Notes: a model not told the origin generated them from the sequence alone. A stretch of DNA of 44,975 nt from Bacillota bacterium (GCA_012519025.1 JAAYQZ010000049.1:1-44975), one strand, 5' to 3'; shown: positions 1 to 8,541, counted from the first letter of the stretch. Program-made: numbers and translations.

Positions 1-903
1 ACCTGTATGCCCAAAAGCTGAAGGGGAGATCAAATCACCGCCTGACGAAAAACCTTTGCCCTTCATCTGCCAGCCGATACTGCGGCTTTCCTGCAGATGG
101 GGCGTACGATCGGTCCTGATCAAACGGACGGTAGCCGGATGCAAAAACTGTTTAGGGCCGTGTGCTCCTTCGGCCAAAAGCATCCTGGCAAACACTCCCA
201 GGTCGCCGGCTGTTGCAAAAAGCCCAGCATTACCGCTTACTCCTCCTAAAAATCGGCTGTTCTCATCATGGACACATCCTCTAAGAAACCGTTTCTCAAA
301 AGGACACCATTCAGTATAGGCAATGCGTTCGTAAAGCTCGGTGGGGGGATTGTGATATGTACTTTCCATACCCAACGGCTCTAAAATCTCATCATTGACA
401 AACAGATCTAAAGATACTCCAGCACATTTCTCAATGATTTTCGCAAGCAGTATGTAGTTTAAACATGAGTACAACACTTGGGTCCCCGGTGTGAAAGCCA
501 ATTTAGTGTGTAAAATATGTTTGACTACCCCATCGGGATTTTGCAGGAAACGATAAAACTCTGTTTGGGAAATCCCCGTCGTGTGGGTCATAAGACCAGC
601 AACTGTAATATCTGCCTTATCCGCGGGGACACTTGGGAAGAAATCGGTCAGCGTGTCGGTTAGACTAAGACATCCGGCTTCAACCAACAGCAAAGCCGCT
701 GTTGTAGTGCCGACAACTTTTGTTAAGGACGCAAGGTCATAGATTGTATCTTCCCCAACCTCCAAAGCATCGGGGAAAAAACTTGTGTGGCCCATCCCAT
801 AAGGACCAAACGCTTTCCTTCCGCATCCTACCATCATCACTGCACCGGGTGTATGTCTGTCTTCCACAAACTGTTTCACTAAGGCGCGGGTTTTTGCCAA
901 CAT
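1..903 (-). CDS. Serine hydrolase, beta-lactamase/penicillin-binding-protein-like (partial, C-terminus off the window)
   Basis: Read on the minus strand from an ATG at 903 and open to the window edge (301 codons). The class C beta-lactamase/esterase fold is shown by three motifs: Ser59-Leu-Thr-Lys62 (SxxK nucleophile), a YSCLNY segment corresponding to the YxN motif, and FGHTG as the last visible residues, the HTG that follows the third active-site strand. No signal peptide is seen, so it is probably cytoplasmic. It lies 27 nt after the HAD gene and is the last visible gene of the sugar-importer operon. GGGAG about 10 nt before the ATG supports the start. The likely role is an esterase, transpeptidase-like enzyme or amide hydrolase rather than antibiotic resistance; the substrate is unknown. 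The end is missing only because the window ends. Confidence 0.85.
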   Translation of the reverse strand, partial: MLAKTRALVKQFVEDRHTPGAVMMVGCGRKAFGPYGMGHTSFFPDALEVGEDTIYDLASLTKVVGTTTAALLLVEAGCLSLTDTLTDFFPSVPADKADITVAGLMTHTTGISQTEFYRFLQNPDGVVKHILHTKLAFTPGTQVLYSCLNYILLAKIIEKCAGVSLDLFVNDEILEPLGMESTYHNPPTELYERIAYTEWCPFEKRFLRGCVHDENSRFLGGVSGNAGLFATAGDLGVFARMLLAEGAHGPKQFLHPATVRLIRTDRTPHLQESRSIGWQMKGKGFSSGGDLISPSAFGHTG

Positions 904-930
904 TTTAACCTGACTCCCTTCTTGGTGTGG

Positions 931-1746
931 TTAGGATCTAGAAATATATTCGACTATATCCAGCACTTCTCGTAAATCGCAAATTATACAGTAGGGCGTG
1001 CAATCATCCACCTTTACATCAGGGTAAGCAACCACGCCGGGGTCATTGGAAACAGCCAGCTCAACCAAGGCTTTTATAGATTCATCATACGGTCTTTCCC
1101 AGGGGGCCAGGGATTTAACTTTGTGCTCCAAAGCTGTCTCCTCCACCATCCACACCGGCTGCAAGCCGGCCTCGGCGGCCCCCCAAACATCATGGATAAT
1201 CATGTCTCCCACGTGAAGCCGAAAGTGATCATCATCTTGAAAGGCAGCATGATAAATGACAGGAAAAGGCTTGACAATGCCAACCATCTCAGGGGTAATA
1301 AACTTCTTGAAATATTGCCGCAGCCCAATAGCCTCCATCACGGGATTTTGGTATTTATAGAACCCATTGGTCACTACAGCAAGTCTTATGCCTGTATTGA
1401 ACAGTTCAGCCAAAACCCGGGCAGCATGGGGATATGCCCAAACATAATCAGGAGTGCAATATTTAACAACGAGCTTTTCCACATCGAAATGCTGGGGACT
1501 GCCCACATGTTTCGCAACATCATTTATAATATCATCCCAATCGTATGCCCCTACATAATCACCGTTTAAAAGCCTTTGCAGCGCTTCTTCTCGAATCATT
1601 TTCATGACGGCTGCGGCTGCTTTAGCGGAGGAAAGCCCGGCCTGTACAGCCAATATCTCCCCTATTTCCGCTGTAACCTCAGGAAACACACCTCGACCAA
1701 AGGGATTTTGCTGCAAAACCCCATCTAAATCAAAAGTAATCAGCAA
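931..1746 (-). CDS. HAD-superfamily hydrolase (phosphatase-like)
   Basis: All four HAD motifs are visible: the nucleophile motif DLDGVL at the extreme N-terminus, VVTNG (motif II), a lysine in IVKPFP (motif III), and HVGDMIIHDVWGA (motif IV, with GD and the following Asp). A helical cap sits between motifs I and II. I place the start at a TTG at 1746 because GGAAGG lies 6 nt upstream and the catalytic Asp then falls near residue 6. A longer reading from 1782 has no ribosome site and would overlap the end of the upstream spacer. It follows the sugar permease by about 50 nt in the same operon, so a sugar-phosphate substrate is plausible but not shown. Confidence 0.85.
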   Translation of the reverse strand: MLITFDLDGVLQQNPFGRGVFPEVTAEIGEILAVQAGLSSAKAAAAVMKMIREEALQRLLNGDYVGAYDWDDIINDVAKHVGSPQHFDVEKLVVKYCTPDYVWAYPHAARVLAELFNTGIRLAVVTNGFYKYQNPVMEAIGLRQYFKKFITPEMVGIVKPFPVIYHAAFQDDDHFRLHVGDMIIHDVWGAAEAGLQPVWMVEETALEHKVKSLAPWERPYDESIKALVELAVSNDPGVVAYPDVKVDDCTPYCIICDLREVLDIVEYISRS

Positions 1747-1797
1747 GTCCAACCTTCCTTTCCCAGCACTTGGACAATGCATTGGATATTTGACAAA

Positions 1798-2628
1798 TCA
1801 TCCTTTCAAGGCTCCTACCGTAACTCCTTCCAAGAAATACCGCTGGAAAATAAGAAATACTGTGAGCATGGGGATGGCGGCAAAAGTAGCCCCCGCCATT
1901 AATACAGCAAACTGCATCGGCACTTCTTCTTGAATGAGAGTCAGACCCACCTGCAGTGTGCGCATAGTAGAGCTGCGGGTGATAATTAGCGGCCAAAGAA
2001 ACGCATTCCACTGTCCCACAAAGGTAAATATGCCAAGCACCGCTAAACCCGGTTTGGCAAGAGGCAAAACAATTCTTTGAAACAGTGCCCACTCACTGCA
2101 GCCATCGATTTTTGCCGCATCCAGCAATTCCGATGGTAAGGTACTGATCTGCTGTTTCATCAAAAACACCCCAAAGGGCCCTGCAATCCCGGGAGCTATC
2201 AAACCGGCATATGTATCCAGAAAGCACAGTTTGCTCATTAACAAATACAGGGGAATCAGCGTCACTTGGGCGGGCACCATCATGGAGCCCACATACAGCC
2301 AGAAAAGAAATTGATCACCGATGAATTCCTTTTTGGCAAAAGTGTAGCCGGCTAAAGCTGCCAGAAAAACATGCAGCAATGTCACTGTACCCGCCACAAC
2401 AGCACTGTTTAACGTCCATGTCCAGATATATGGGCGACCTAGGAATCTTCGCATATTGTCCAACGTAGGATTAGCAGGAATCCATTCCGGAGGGAATTCC
2501 ATTGTTAAGGAAGGCCTTTGAAAAGCGGTGCAGACCATCCAATATAAAGGCAGTACCGCAGCAAGGGCCATAACAATCAAAAGAATAAATGACACAATCT
2601 TACCAACCGGCATTTTCCGTTTTACCAC
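1798..2628 (-). CDS. Carbohydrate ABC transporter permease, MalG/UgpE type
   Basis: This is a 276-residue integral membrane protein with about six hydrophobic segments, the first at residues 10-32. The cytoplasmic EAA loop that contacts the ATPase is clear (DAAKIDGCSEWALFQRIVLP). It starts at GTG 2628 after AAAGGAGGTGG. It is the inner-membrane partner of the permease just upstream (14 nt gap) and receives substrate from the binding protein at 3628-4971. The family imports oligosaccharides or glycerol phosphodiesters. The substrate cannot be read from sequence. No ATPase is encoded nearby, so a shared MsmK/UgpC-type ATPase elsewhere is likely. Confidence 0.95.
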   Translation of the reverse strand: MVKRKMPVGKIVSFILLIVMALAAVLPLYWMVCTAFQRPSLTMEFPPEWIPANPTLDNMRRFLGRPYIWTWTLNSAVVAGTVTLLHVFLAALAGYTFAKKEFIGDQFLFWLYVGSMMVPAQVTLIPLYLLMSKLCFLDTYAGLIAPGIAGPFGVFLMKQQISTLPSELLDAAKIDGCSEWALFQRIVLPLAKPGLAVLGIFTFVGQWNAFLWPLIITRSSTMRTLQVGLTLIQEEVPMQFAVLMAGATFAAIPMLTVFLIFQRYFLEGVTVGALKG

Positions 2629-2642
2629 TTAGGCCACCTCCT

Positions 2643-3524
2643 TTAATATTCCACTTCTCCACCAAGCCAGCGAAACTGGACAATCGCAAAGCAAAACACT
2701 ACTGCAAATAACACGACGGCCATAGCTGAAGCCGGACCGAATCTAAAACTGCGAAATGCTTTTTCATAGATTAAATACACGATGGTAATAGTCGAAAATT
2801 GGGGACCACCTTTAGTCATGGTATAAATCTGTGTAAATACCTGGAATGAAGATATGGTACCCATGACAACCAGATATAGAATGGTGGGCCGCAGCAATGG
2901 TAAAGTAATGCGAAACCATGTAACGAGTTTAGAAGCCCCATCCAGTTCCGCTGCTTCATAAAGATGAACGGGGATACCGTTCATTGACGCAGAAATAAGA
3001 ACTATAGATGAACCTCCGCCCATGACAACGGTCTGTGCGATAATGGCAGGTAAAGCAGTTTTTGTGTTTCCTAACCATGCTACAGCCGGTTTTCCAAACA
3101 GGGATAAAAAGTAGTTCAACAACCCAAAAGGCGGGTTATATATCCAAAGCCATATCATGGAAATAATGACGGCAGAGGTAATGTGGGGCATGTAAAACAC
3201 AGCTTTAAAAAAAGTCTGGATAGACTTGCGGAAGGGAAAGATCAACGCCGATATGATCAATGCTTTGCCAAGCCAAAGCGGTACTACCCCCAAAGCATAG
3301 AAAAAGTTATTGCGCAGTGATACCCAAAAGATCCTGTCTGTCGCGATCATACGATAATTGTCCAATCCAATAAACTCTGAGCCCCATATTTGGTAATCTA
3401 TCAGGCTTAAAAAAACCGACCATACCACAGGAAACAAGAAAAACGTACCAAACAGTATAAAGCTGGGCAAGAGAAATATATATGCCCATTTGTCTTTCTT
3501 AAGCCTTGTCCATACATTGGCCAT
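2643..3524 (-). CDS. Carbohydrate ABC transporter permease, MalF/UgpA type
   Basis: This is a permease of about 293 residues with an N-terminal membrane segment at roughly residues 15-35 and five further hydrophobic stretches. The EAA loop reads EAAELDGASKLVTWFRITLP. I prefer the ATG at 3524 over the adjacent TTG because GGGGAGGTAG sits at normal distance from it. It is the second gene of the operon, after the binding protein, and pairs with the MalG-like protein to form the translocation channel. A long stem-loop in its leader, between the binding-protein gene and this one, may lower its expression relative to the binding protein. Confidence 0.95.
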   Translation of the reverse strand: MANVWTRLKKDKWAYIFLLPSFILFGTFFLFPVVWSVFLSLIDYQIWGSEFIGLDNYRMIATDRIFWVSLRNNFFYALGVVPLWLGKALIISALIFPFRKSIQTFFKAVFYMPHITSAVIISMIWLWIYNPPFGLLNYFLSLFGKPAVAWLGNTKTALPAIIAQTVVMGGGSSIVLISASMNGIPVHLYEAAELDGASKLVTWFRITLPLLRPTILYLVVMGTISSFQVFTQIYTMTKGGPQFSTITIVYLIYEKAFRSFRFGPASAMAVVLFAVVFCFAIVQFRWLGGEVEY

Positions 3525-3543
3525 CAAAAGCTACCTCCCCTTC

Positions 3544-3590
3544 GTGCACCCCGGGACGGGCCAATAAACAGCCCGCCCCACGCAGTGCAC
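3544..3590 (-). promoter_or_regulatory. Intercistronic stem-loop between sugar-binding protein and permease genes
   Basis: On the minus strand an inner 9-bp G/C-rich stem (3571-3579 with 3553-3561, one G-T wobble, 9-nt loop) is capped by an outer GTGCAC/GTGCAC pairing (3585-3590 with 3544-3549). No U-run follows, so it is not a standard terminator. Its position right after a binding-protein gene fits an RNA-stability or partial-termination element that keeps binding protein in excess over permeases. Confidence 0.6.
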
Positions 3591-3627
3591 CATGAATCCA
3601 ATGCTTTTCCGATATGCAAGGCAATTG

Positions 3628-4971
3628 TTATTTTCCAAATAAAATGCGGTTAGCTTCTTTGGCAAAATCCTTGAGGGCATCTTCCGGAGCCTTATCTTTT
3701 GTGAAAGCCGCCTCAAAAGCAGCTTGCCAAAACTTGCTGGCTTCACTAAAATCCACATCCGGACTGCCGTAATAAGGTACTCCATGGCTTAATGCATTGG
3801 CATATACTCCAACATCATCGGCAAAGACACTGTCATCATAGAGATTTTCATTGACAGACTTTCTGGCAGTGATATAAAGCAGCGATTTAAGCAACCTGGT
3901 ATTATCAGTGTCGGTCAAGAATTTGCCCAATTCCATGACTTTTTCCCGTTTCTTTGCGTCTTTCTGCTTGAAGACTACAAATCCACCGCAGGCATAGTGT
4001 GCCACAGGTCCTATTTCAGGAATGTGAGGGTATTGAGCAATTTTCACTTCAAAAGGTTCATCAAGTTTCCCCTCATTGACAGCACGGTAAATGCGACCAA
4101 TTTCGTAGGGGCCGCCGTAGCCGATGGCCGTCCTTTGGCTGTGAAACAGATTAATTATGTCGTAAATACCCATACCTTCCGCACCGCGGGGAGCAATTTG
4201 ATGATCGTAGATCATGTCTACCATAAATTCCAAGCCCGCAATACCTTCAGTTGAGTCGATAACGATTTCTGTTTCATCTTCATTGAACATACTCGCTCCC
4301 CGCATATAAAACCAGGCGGGATTATTTTCAGAGTCTTGAGCGCCTAAAGCCAGCGCATAATGATCATTAATGCCGTCCCCATCCACATCCCAAGAGAGTT
4401 TTTTCGCCGCAGCCAAAAACTCGTCCAAAGTCCAGGAGCGATCGGGTAAGGCAGGCAGATCGAGCCCCCGTTCAGCAAAAATTCTGGGATTCAAAAGCAT
4501 GGTAGAGCCCATACCGTTTGTGCCGTAGCTGCGGGGAAACAGGTAATGCTTTCCATCAGCCGCAAGGTAATTGTAGGCTTCGGGATACCAATCTGCCACA
4601 TCTGCGGCAGTGACAAAATCATCCACCGGTTCCAACAAACCTCTTACTGCCCATTCTTTCTTGTAGAAACTGGAGACATCAGGGGGATTCCCGGCCAAAA
4701 TGGCCGCAGAGAGTTTTTCCATAAAGCCGACGTTGGGTACAACCTCAAACTTGATCTCAACATCGGGATGCAGCCGTTCAAACTCCTGTTTCACCCATTC
4801 CGGGTAATCGTCACCGGTTACAGCATGCTCCCCTGTAAACCCCGGAGGTTCTATGCGCCAAGGGTTCAACCACCACGTTATAGTGACCTTCTTGGCCACC
4901 GCGGCTTGAGATAATACCAAAGCCAAAATGGCAGCCAAAATCAGCGCAGCTATCCGGCATCGCTTAGTCAT
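3628..4971 (-). CDS. Extracellular solute-binding protein, family 1 (sugar ABC transporter)
   Basis: This is a 447-residue secreted binding protein that captures a sugar and delivers it to the permeases downstream. The N-terminus is a Sec signal (basic MTKRCR, hydrophobic core, AVA before KKVTITWW) without a lipobox cysteine. The mature start ITWWLNPW, the segment FERLHPDVEIKFEVVPNVGFMEKLSAAILAGNPPD read in parts, and DLPALPDRSWTLDEF are typical of family 1. The start at ATG 4971 follows AAGGAGGAATAGGC. It is first in a five-gene operon and its leader carries a GCAGGA-N17-GAATA element. The lack of a lipid anchor suggests either a periplasm or release from the cell. Confidence 0.94.
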   Translation of the reverse strand: MTKRCRIAALILAAILALVLSQAAVAKKVTITWWLNPWRIEPPGFTGEHAVTGDDYPEWVKQEFERLHPDVEIKFEVVPNVGFMEKLSAAILAGNPPDVSSFYKKEWAVRGLLEPVDDFVTAADVADWYPEAYNYLAADGKHYLFPRSYGTNGMGSTMLLNPRIFAERGLDLPALPDRSWTLDEFLAAAKKLSWDVDGDGINDHYALALGAQDSENNPAWFYMRGASMFNEDETEIVIDSTEGIAGLEFMVDMIYDHQIAPRGAEGMGIYDIINLFHSQRTAIGYGGPYEIGRIYRAVNEGKLDEPFEVKIAQYPHIPEIGPVAHYACGGFVVFKQKDAKKREKVMELGKFLTDTDNTRLLKSLLYITARKSVNENLYDDSVFADDVGVYANALSHGVPYYGSPDVDFSEASKFWQAAFEAAFTKDKAPEDALKDFAKEANRILFGK

Positions 4972-5005
4972 TGCCTATTCCTCCTTATTTTTGGTGTTGC
5001 CTAAC

Positions 5006-5033
5006 TATTCATTGCTATTGGCTCGATTCCTGC
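5006..5033 (-). promoter_or_regulatory. Recurrent leader element GCAGGA-N17-GAATA (copy before the sugar-binding protein)
   Basis: GCAGGA (5033-5028 on the minus strand) is followed exactly 17 nt later by GAATA. It points toward the binding-protein gene and ends about 34 nt before its ATG. The same spacing occurs before three other genes in the window. Its function is unknown; it could be an operator, a start-site element or an RNA leader. Confidence 0.45.
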
Positions 5034-5079
5034 ATATTTGGGATTATTTACTGAATTGAAATCAGGGGATCACTATTGA

Positions 5080-5105
5080 GCAGGAGTAGTTCCGGCAGCG
5101 CTGAA
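5080..5105 (+). promoter_or_regulatory. Recurrent leader element GCAGGA-N17-GAA (copy before the ChbG-like gene)
   Basis: GCAGGA at 5080-5085 is followed after exactly 17 nt by GAA (5103-5105), in the direction of the deacetylase gene and 35 nt before its ATG. It is the divergent partner of the copy at 5006-5033, so both genes leaving this intergenic region carry one. Confidence 0.45.
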
Positions 5106-5140
5106 AGATAGGTTGACATTTCTTCTTGAGGAGGGAGAAC

Positions 5141-5992
5141 ATGACCCACAGACGGCTTACAAAGCTTTTAATCGTACATTGTGATGATATCGGAATGAGC
5201 AGGGAAGCCAATGCCGCGGCCAAAGAGCTTTTAATTCGGGGTTCTGCCACAAGTGGCAGTGTTATGATGCCTTGCCCATGGGCCTACGAGTTTATGACCT
5301 GGTTTAAAGAGCATTCTCAGCTTGATATAGGCATCCACATCACTTTGACAAGTGAGTGGCAAAGTTATCGCTGGCGTCCTTTAACTCAATCCCCAAGTCT
5401 TGTTGATGAATCTGGATTTATGTACAGAACTACACAGGAAACAGCTTTAAATGCCTCTTCGGCAGATGTTGCCCGGGAAACACTTAAACAGATTAAACAG
5501 GCCTTTGATTGGGGAGCCGCACCCACACACATTGATACTCACATGGGGGCTTCTTTAGCCCGATTGGATCTAGCAAAAGTATATATAGATGCTGCGCAGG
5601 AATATGCGATTTCACCTATGGTTGTAGATCCTGATCCGAAACTTCAAGCAGAACTTCTCAACCAAGGTTATGACCCGAATTTGTTAGACCTTATGCAAAG
5701 TGTCAGTACCCCTAAAATAACGGCCCTTTACGGCGCCGCGGAAGGTCGAACATATGCGGAGAAGAAAAAGCTGATCTATAAACAGTTGGAGAATTTGGAA
5801 TCCGGACTTACATATTTTATCATCCACCCGGCTTTAGAAAGTGACAGTATGCGAATTATCACCGATTCGTGGCAGCAGCGGGCATGGGAATATCGTATTT
5901 TCATGGAACCGGAAACCAAGGACAAGATAGAGGAATTGGGAATTAGGCTGACCAATTGGCGGGAACTGGCAGGAACACCGCCCGAAATTTAG
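5141..5992 (+). CDS. ChbG/YdjC-family carbohydrate deacetylase
   Basis: This is a 283-residue protein of the family that removes N-acetyl groups from chitooligosaccharides or related amino sugars with a divalent metal. Visible metal-site motifs are HCDDIG (Asp15-Asp16), GIHITLTSEW, and THIDTHMG. The hydrophobic strand before the DD motif is typical of the beta/alpha barrel. The start at ATG 5141 is fixed by GGAGGGAGAAC directly upstream; a TTG at 5126 lies within that ribosome site and is unlikely. It is cytoplasmic, with no signal. It is transcribed alone and ends in a clear terminator. It diverges from the sugar importer, which may bring in its substrate. Confidence 0.9.
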   Translation: MTHRRLTKLLIVHCDDIGMSREANAAAKELLIRGSATSGSVMMPCPWAYEFMTWFKEHSQLDIGIHITLTSEWQSYRWRPLTQSPSLVDESGFMYRTTQETALNASSADVARETLKQIKQAFDWGAAPTHIDTHMGASLARLDLAKVYIDAAQEYAISPMVVDPDPKLQAELLNQGYDPNLLDLMQSVSTPKITALYGAAEGRTYAEKKKLIYKQLENLESGLTYFIIHPALESDSMRIITDSWQQRAWEYRIFMEPETKDKIEELGIRLTNWRELAGTPPEI

Positions 5993-6002
5993 CGCTGGAA
6001 AG

Positions 6003-6052
6003 GGGGACCATCTGGCAGATGTGAAAGCTCATCCACGGGTCCCCGCTTTTTT
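6003..6052 (+). terminator. Rho-independent terminator of the ChbG-like gene
   Basis: GGGGACC (6003-6009) pairs with GGTCCCC (6038-6044). The arms enclose a smaller ATCTGGCAGAT hairpin and are followed by a run of six T from 6047. It stands between two convergent genes. Confidence 0.8.
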
Positions 6053-6070
6053 AGTTTGTAGGCATTTAAA

Positions 6071-7171
6071 TTAGTGGGGTTCGGCACCTGAAGCACCCCG
6101 GCTGCGCATAATCTGAGCCATCCCTTCTGTAACTTCAACAGTGCCATCCTGCAGTACCCAGAGCGCCTCAACCCCCGGCAGGGACTCCACAAGTTTTTTG
6201 CTTTTCTCCAAAGGCAGCAAGAACAGCTCGGTAGATAGGAAATCGGCCACACCGGAATCCTCTGCAACTACCGACACCGCCTGATAATAGTCTCCGGGCA
6301 TTAAAGTCTCGGGATCAATAATGTGGTGCAAAAGCCGGCCGTCCACCACGTAATATCGCTGGTAATCACCACTGGTCACAACAGAGGCATTGTTTATGAA
6401 AACTACATCCAATAAACCATCATCCGCCACGACAGAAGCTCTCGGATCTTGAATCCCAACTCCCCAGCGTTCCCGCAAATCATCTAATGGTTTACCTATA
6501 CCTCGAATATTGCCTCCGGCGCTGATCAAACAGGAATCAAACCCCATCTCCTCGAGCTCCAACGCCACGAGTTCTGTGGCGTAGCCTTTGGCCACAGCGC
6601 CAACGTCCAGGCGCATTCTGCCATCGGGCAGGAAAACAGTTCCTTTTTGTTCATCAACGATGATATCATCTATACTGCTGTACTCTGCAGCTGCTTGTAG
6701 TTCGTGCACAGGAGGCAGTTTCGCCTGTGCGGGGTCAATCCGCCCGACATCCCTGTAGTCATGCCAAATCCCAAGCACCGGGCCCAAAGCAATATTGGTT
6801 TTGCCTTCGGTAAGGGCATACCACTTTTTAGAAAACAAAATCATGTCAACTATTTCTTCGGCAACTTCTACCGGTCTAATGCCGGCATTTTCGTTAATAG
6901 TTTTGACATTATTAACGCCTGAATAGCTTTGGTAAATATCATAATAGCGATGCAGTTCTTGAAAGCGCTTATGGGCATAATTGAAGTATTCTTTAAACTG
7001 TTTTTCATTGCTTGTGTAACCAACGATGATAGTGACTGTGTCAAAGGTATCCATGAAACTATCGGTGTATTTTTCATAGGTGGGATTTTTACCACGTTCA
7101 TAAACAAAAAAAACGCCTGCAATTAAAATCGCCGCCAAAATAAGGATTACCCATCTCCGTCCAAACCACAT
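6071..7171 (-). CDS. apbE: FAD:protein FMN transferase (ApbE)
   Basis: This enzyme transfers FMN from FAD to a Thr or Ser of extracytoplasmic flavoproteins. The family core is clear: DVGAVAKGYATE, the glycine-rich ISAGGNIRGIGKP, then TSGDYQRY, HHIIDPETLMP and the late metal-binding segment ADFLSTELFLLP. The N-terminus (WVILILAAILIAGVFFVY) is a membrane anchor rather than a lipoprotein signal. The start at ATG 7171 follows GGGAGG by 7 nt; a TTG five codons earlier overlaps that site. A TTGTGG-N18-TATAAT promoter lies just upstream. The gene sits downstream of a secreted tandem-repeat protein that may be its substrate. Confidence 0.95.
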   Translation of the reverse strand: MWFGRRWVILILAAILIAGVFFVYERGKNPTYEKYTDSFMDTFDTVTIIVGYTSNEKQFKEYFNYAHKRFQELHRYYDIYQSYSGVNNVKTINENAGIRPVEVAEEIVDMILFSKKWYALTEGKTNIALGPVLGIWHDYRDVGRIDPAQAKLPPVHELQAAAEYSSIDDIIVDEQKGTVFLPDGRMRLDVGAVAKGYATELVALELEEMGFDSCLISAGGNIRGIGKPLDDLRERWGVGIQDPRASVVADDGLLDVVFINNASVVTSGDYQRYYVVDGRLLHHIIDPETLMPGDYYQAVSVVAEDSGVADFLSTELFLLPLEKSKKLVESLPGVEALWVLQDGTVEVTEGMAQIMRSRGASGAEPH

Positions 7172-7200
7172 GCAATTGCCTCCCAAAACACTTTTCCCCT

Positions 7201-7230
7201 ATTATACCCGACAAGAAGCCTCCCCCACAA
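7201..7230 (-). promoter_or_regulatory. Sigma-A-like promoter of apbE
   Basis: The minus strand carries TTGTGG (7230-7225), an 18-nt spacer and a perfect TATAAT (7206-7201), about 30 nt before the apbE ATG. The -35 box lies in the loop of the upstream hairpin at 7218-7241, so read-through from the upstream gene and local initiation may interact. Confidence 0.6.
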
Positions 7231-7241
7231 TGGAGGGAGGC
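7218..7241 (-). terminator. Hairpin after the tandem-repeat protein gene
   Basis: GCCTCCC and GGGAGGC arms (7241-7235 and 7224-7218) enclose a 10-nt loop and are followed on the minus strand by TTCTTGT, a weak U-tract. It is probably an intrinsic or partial terminator between the secreted protein gene and apbE. Confidence 0.55.
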
Positions 7242-7275
7242 CCTATCCACGCATATAGCATCTTAACTGTTTAAA

Positions 7276-8307
7276 CTAGTTTGCGTTCCCGTATGCTTCG
7301 CTGATCGCTGCAAGGTAACTTTCCACTGTCATTGTAACACTGGAAGTCAGCTCAGGCACGTCAGGTACTGCAACGTGGGCATCGTCAATCCGCTTAACCT
7401 TAAGCTCTTGAATCTCTTTAACAGTCTTTCCTACCATCCAACGACCAAGTTCTGCGGCCTGCTCGTACCATTCCTTGCCAATGGAGGAAACTCTGCCCAT
7501 TCCATAATCATCTTTAAGTTCCATTTTGCTCTTGATAGCCGCGCTGCGATCAGCTGTTACTTTAGCTGTGCGCTGATCAAAAGGTACTTTGCTTTGAATG
7601 GTGTCAATGCTGGCACCAACCACTTTGCCATCAGCATCAAACAAAGCGGCAACCATAGTCGTATCAACTTGGGCAGCGGCGGGGCGGGAAGAAGCTATAG
7701 AAACCTCGTGACCAAGACCGAGCTTCACACCGCCAGCGACAACAGACTCAGCATTTTCCCAGGCCTTTTCTACCGCAGCAATATAATCCTGCACAGTCAT
7801 GGTGACCAAAGAAGTAAGCTCGGGGACATCAGGTACTGCCGGATGGGCAGCGTCTCTAGCTTTGACTTTCATGGCCTTAACTTCAGCCACCGTTTTCCCA
7901 ACCATCCAGTTTTCCAATTCAGCAGCCTGTTCAAACCACTCTTTACCAATACCGGAGACCATACCCATACCGTAAGCATCGCCCAGTTCTTTTTTAGTTT
8001 TACCCAGTGCATTTAAGTCACTGGAAACAGTAAAATCTTTGTTGAAATTAACTTTGGTCTGAGCTGCATCTAAAACAACATGCACAATCTTACCATCGCT
8101 GTCAAAAGCTGCGGCAGCAGTTACACTGTCAACCTGTGCCATAGGTGGTACGACATTCCCTCTGGCATCGGTACCAAGATCAGTTGAGCTGGCAATAGAG
8201 GTTACCTGACCAAGGCCCAATTTCACCGGCTCTCCAGCGGCATGGCCCAAAGAAGACAAGGCCATTACAGTAGTAAGTAACACAGTAATTAAAAAGATTT
8301 TTCTCAC
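7276..8307 (-). CDS. Secreted tandem-duplicated protein of unknown function, paired with ApbE
   Basis: This is a 343-residue protein with a Sec signal (residues 1-24, ending GHAA) and two homologous units at about residues 28-187 and 194-342. Both units share VKLGLG, SIASS, AQVD, FDxDGK, DYGMG or AYGMG, SxIGKEW(F/Y)EQAAEL, WMVGKTV, and AVPDVPELTS-VTMTV. I recognise this repeat as typical of uncharacterised Firmicutes proteins but know no proven function. Being next to ApbE suggests a flavin carrier, yet the usual flavinylation motif (S/T-G-A-T/S) is absent from both units. It starts at GTG 8307 after AAAGGGGGAAA, and a good promoter lies 120 nt upstream. It acts outside the membrane. Confidence 0.85.
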   Translation of the reverse strand: MRKIFLITVLLTTVMALSSLGHAAGEPVKLGLGQVTSIASSTDLGTDARGNVVPPMAQVDSVTAAAAFDSDGKIVHVVLDAAQTKVNFNKDFTVSSDLNALGKTKKELGDAYGMGMVSGIGKEWFEQAAELENWMVGKTVAEVKAMKVKARDAAHPAVPDVPELTSLVTMTVQDYIAAVEKAWENAESVVAGGVKLGLGHEVSIASSRPAAAQVDTTMVAALFDADGKVVGASIDTIQSKVPFDQRTAKVTADRSAAIKSKMELKDDYGMGRVSSIGKEWYEQAAELGRWMVGKTVKEIQELKVKRIDDAHVAVPDVPELTSSVTMTVESYLAAISEAYGNAN

Positions 8308-8426
8308 AGGAAATTTCCCCCTTTGGTTAGTCTGCTATCATCCACAGTAATCGTATAGGATTATTGCTTCAATGAATGCCTCCCTTGCAAAATACTAATC
8401 TAGCCACTTTTAATTTTATCACCACT

Positions 8427-8455
8427 ATTCTACCACAGGAAAGAATGATAGCCAA
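8427..8455 (-). promoter_or_regulatory. Sigma-A-like promoter of the tandem-repeat protein gene
   Basis: The minus strand shows TTGGCT (8455-8450), a 17-nt spacer and TAGAAT (8432-8427). The resulting leader would be roughly 110 nt, long enough to hold regulation, though I see no known riboswitch in it. Confidence 0.6.
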
Positions 8456-8515
8456 GATAAATTCGTGAAAGTGAGTACTGTATCAATTAAAATGGTGGAA
8501 AACCGCCGATTTCAA

Positions 8516-8541
8516 AAGGCTGGCTCCCTGGAACCAGCCTT
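8516..8541 (-). terminator. Rho-independent terminator of the sulfatase operon
   Basis: AAGGCTGG and CCAGCCTT arms (8541-8534 and 8523-8516) enclose a 10-nt loop. TTTT follows on the minus strand, 32 nt after the sulfatase stop. Confidence 0.7.

Noticed and set aside
5114-5119. A perfect TTGACA before the ChbG-like gene
   Set aside because: It lies too close to the ribosome site: a -10 box at normal spacing would fall inside the start of the gene.
7375-8016. A 213-residue open frame on the plus strand
   Set aside because: It is antisense to the tandem-repeat secreted protein; its length comes from the codon pattern of that gene.
7172-8426. Possible FMN riboswitch near the ApbE locus
   Set aside because: None of the conserved FMN-aptamer sequence blocks is visible in the leader at 8308-8426 or in the spacer before apbE.
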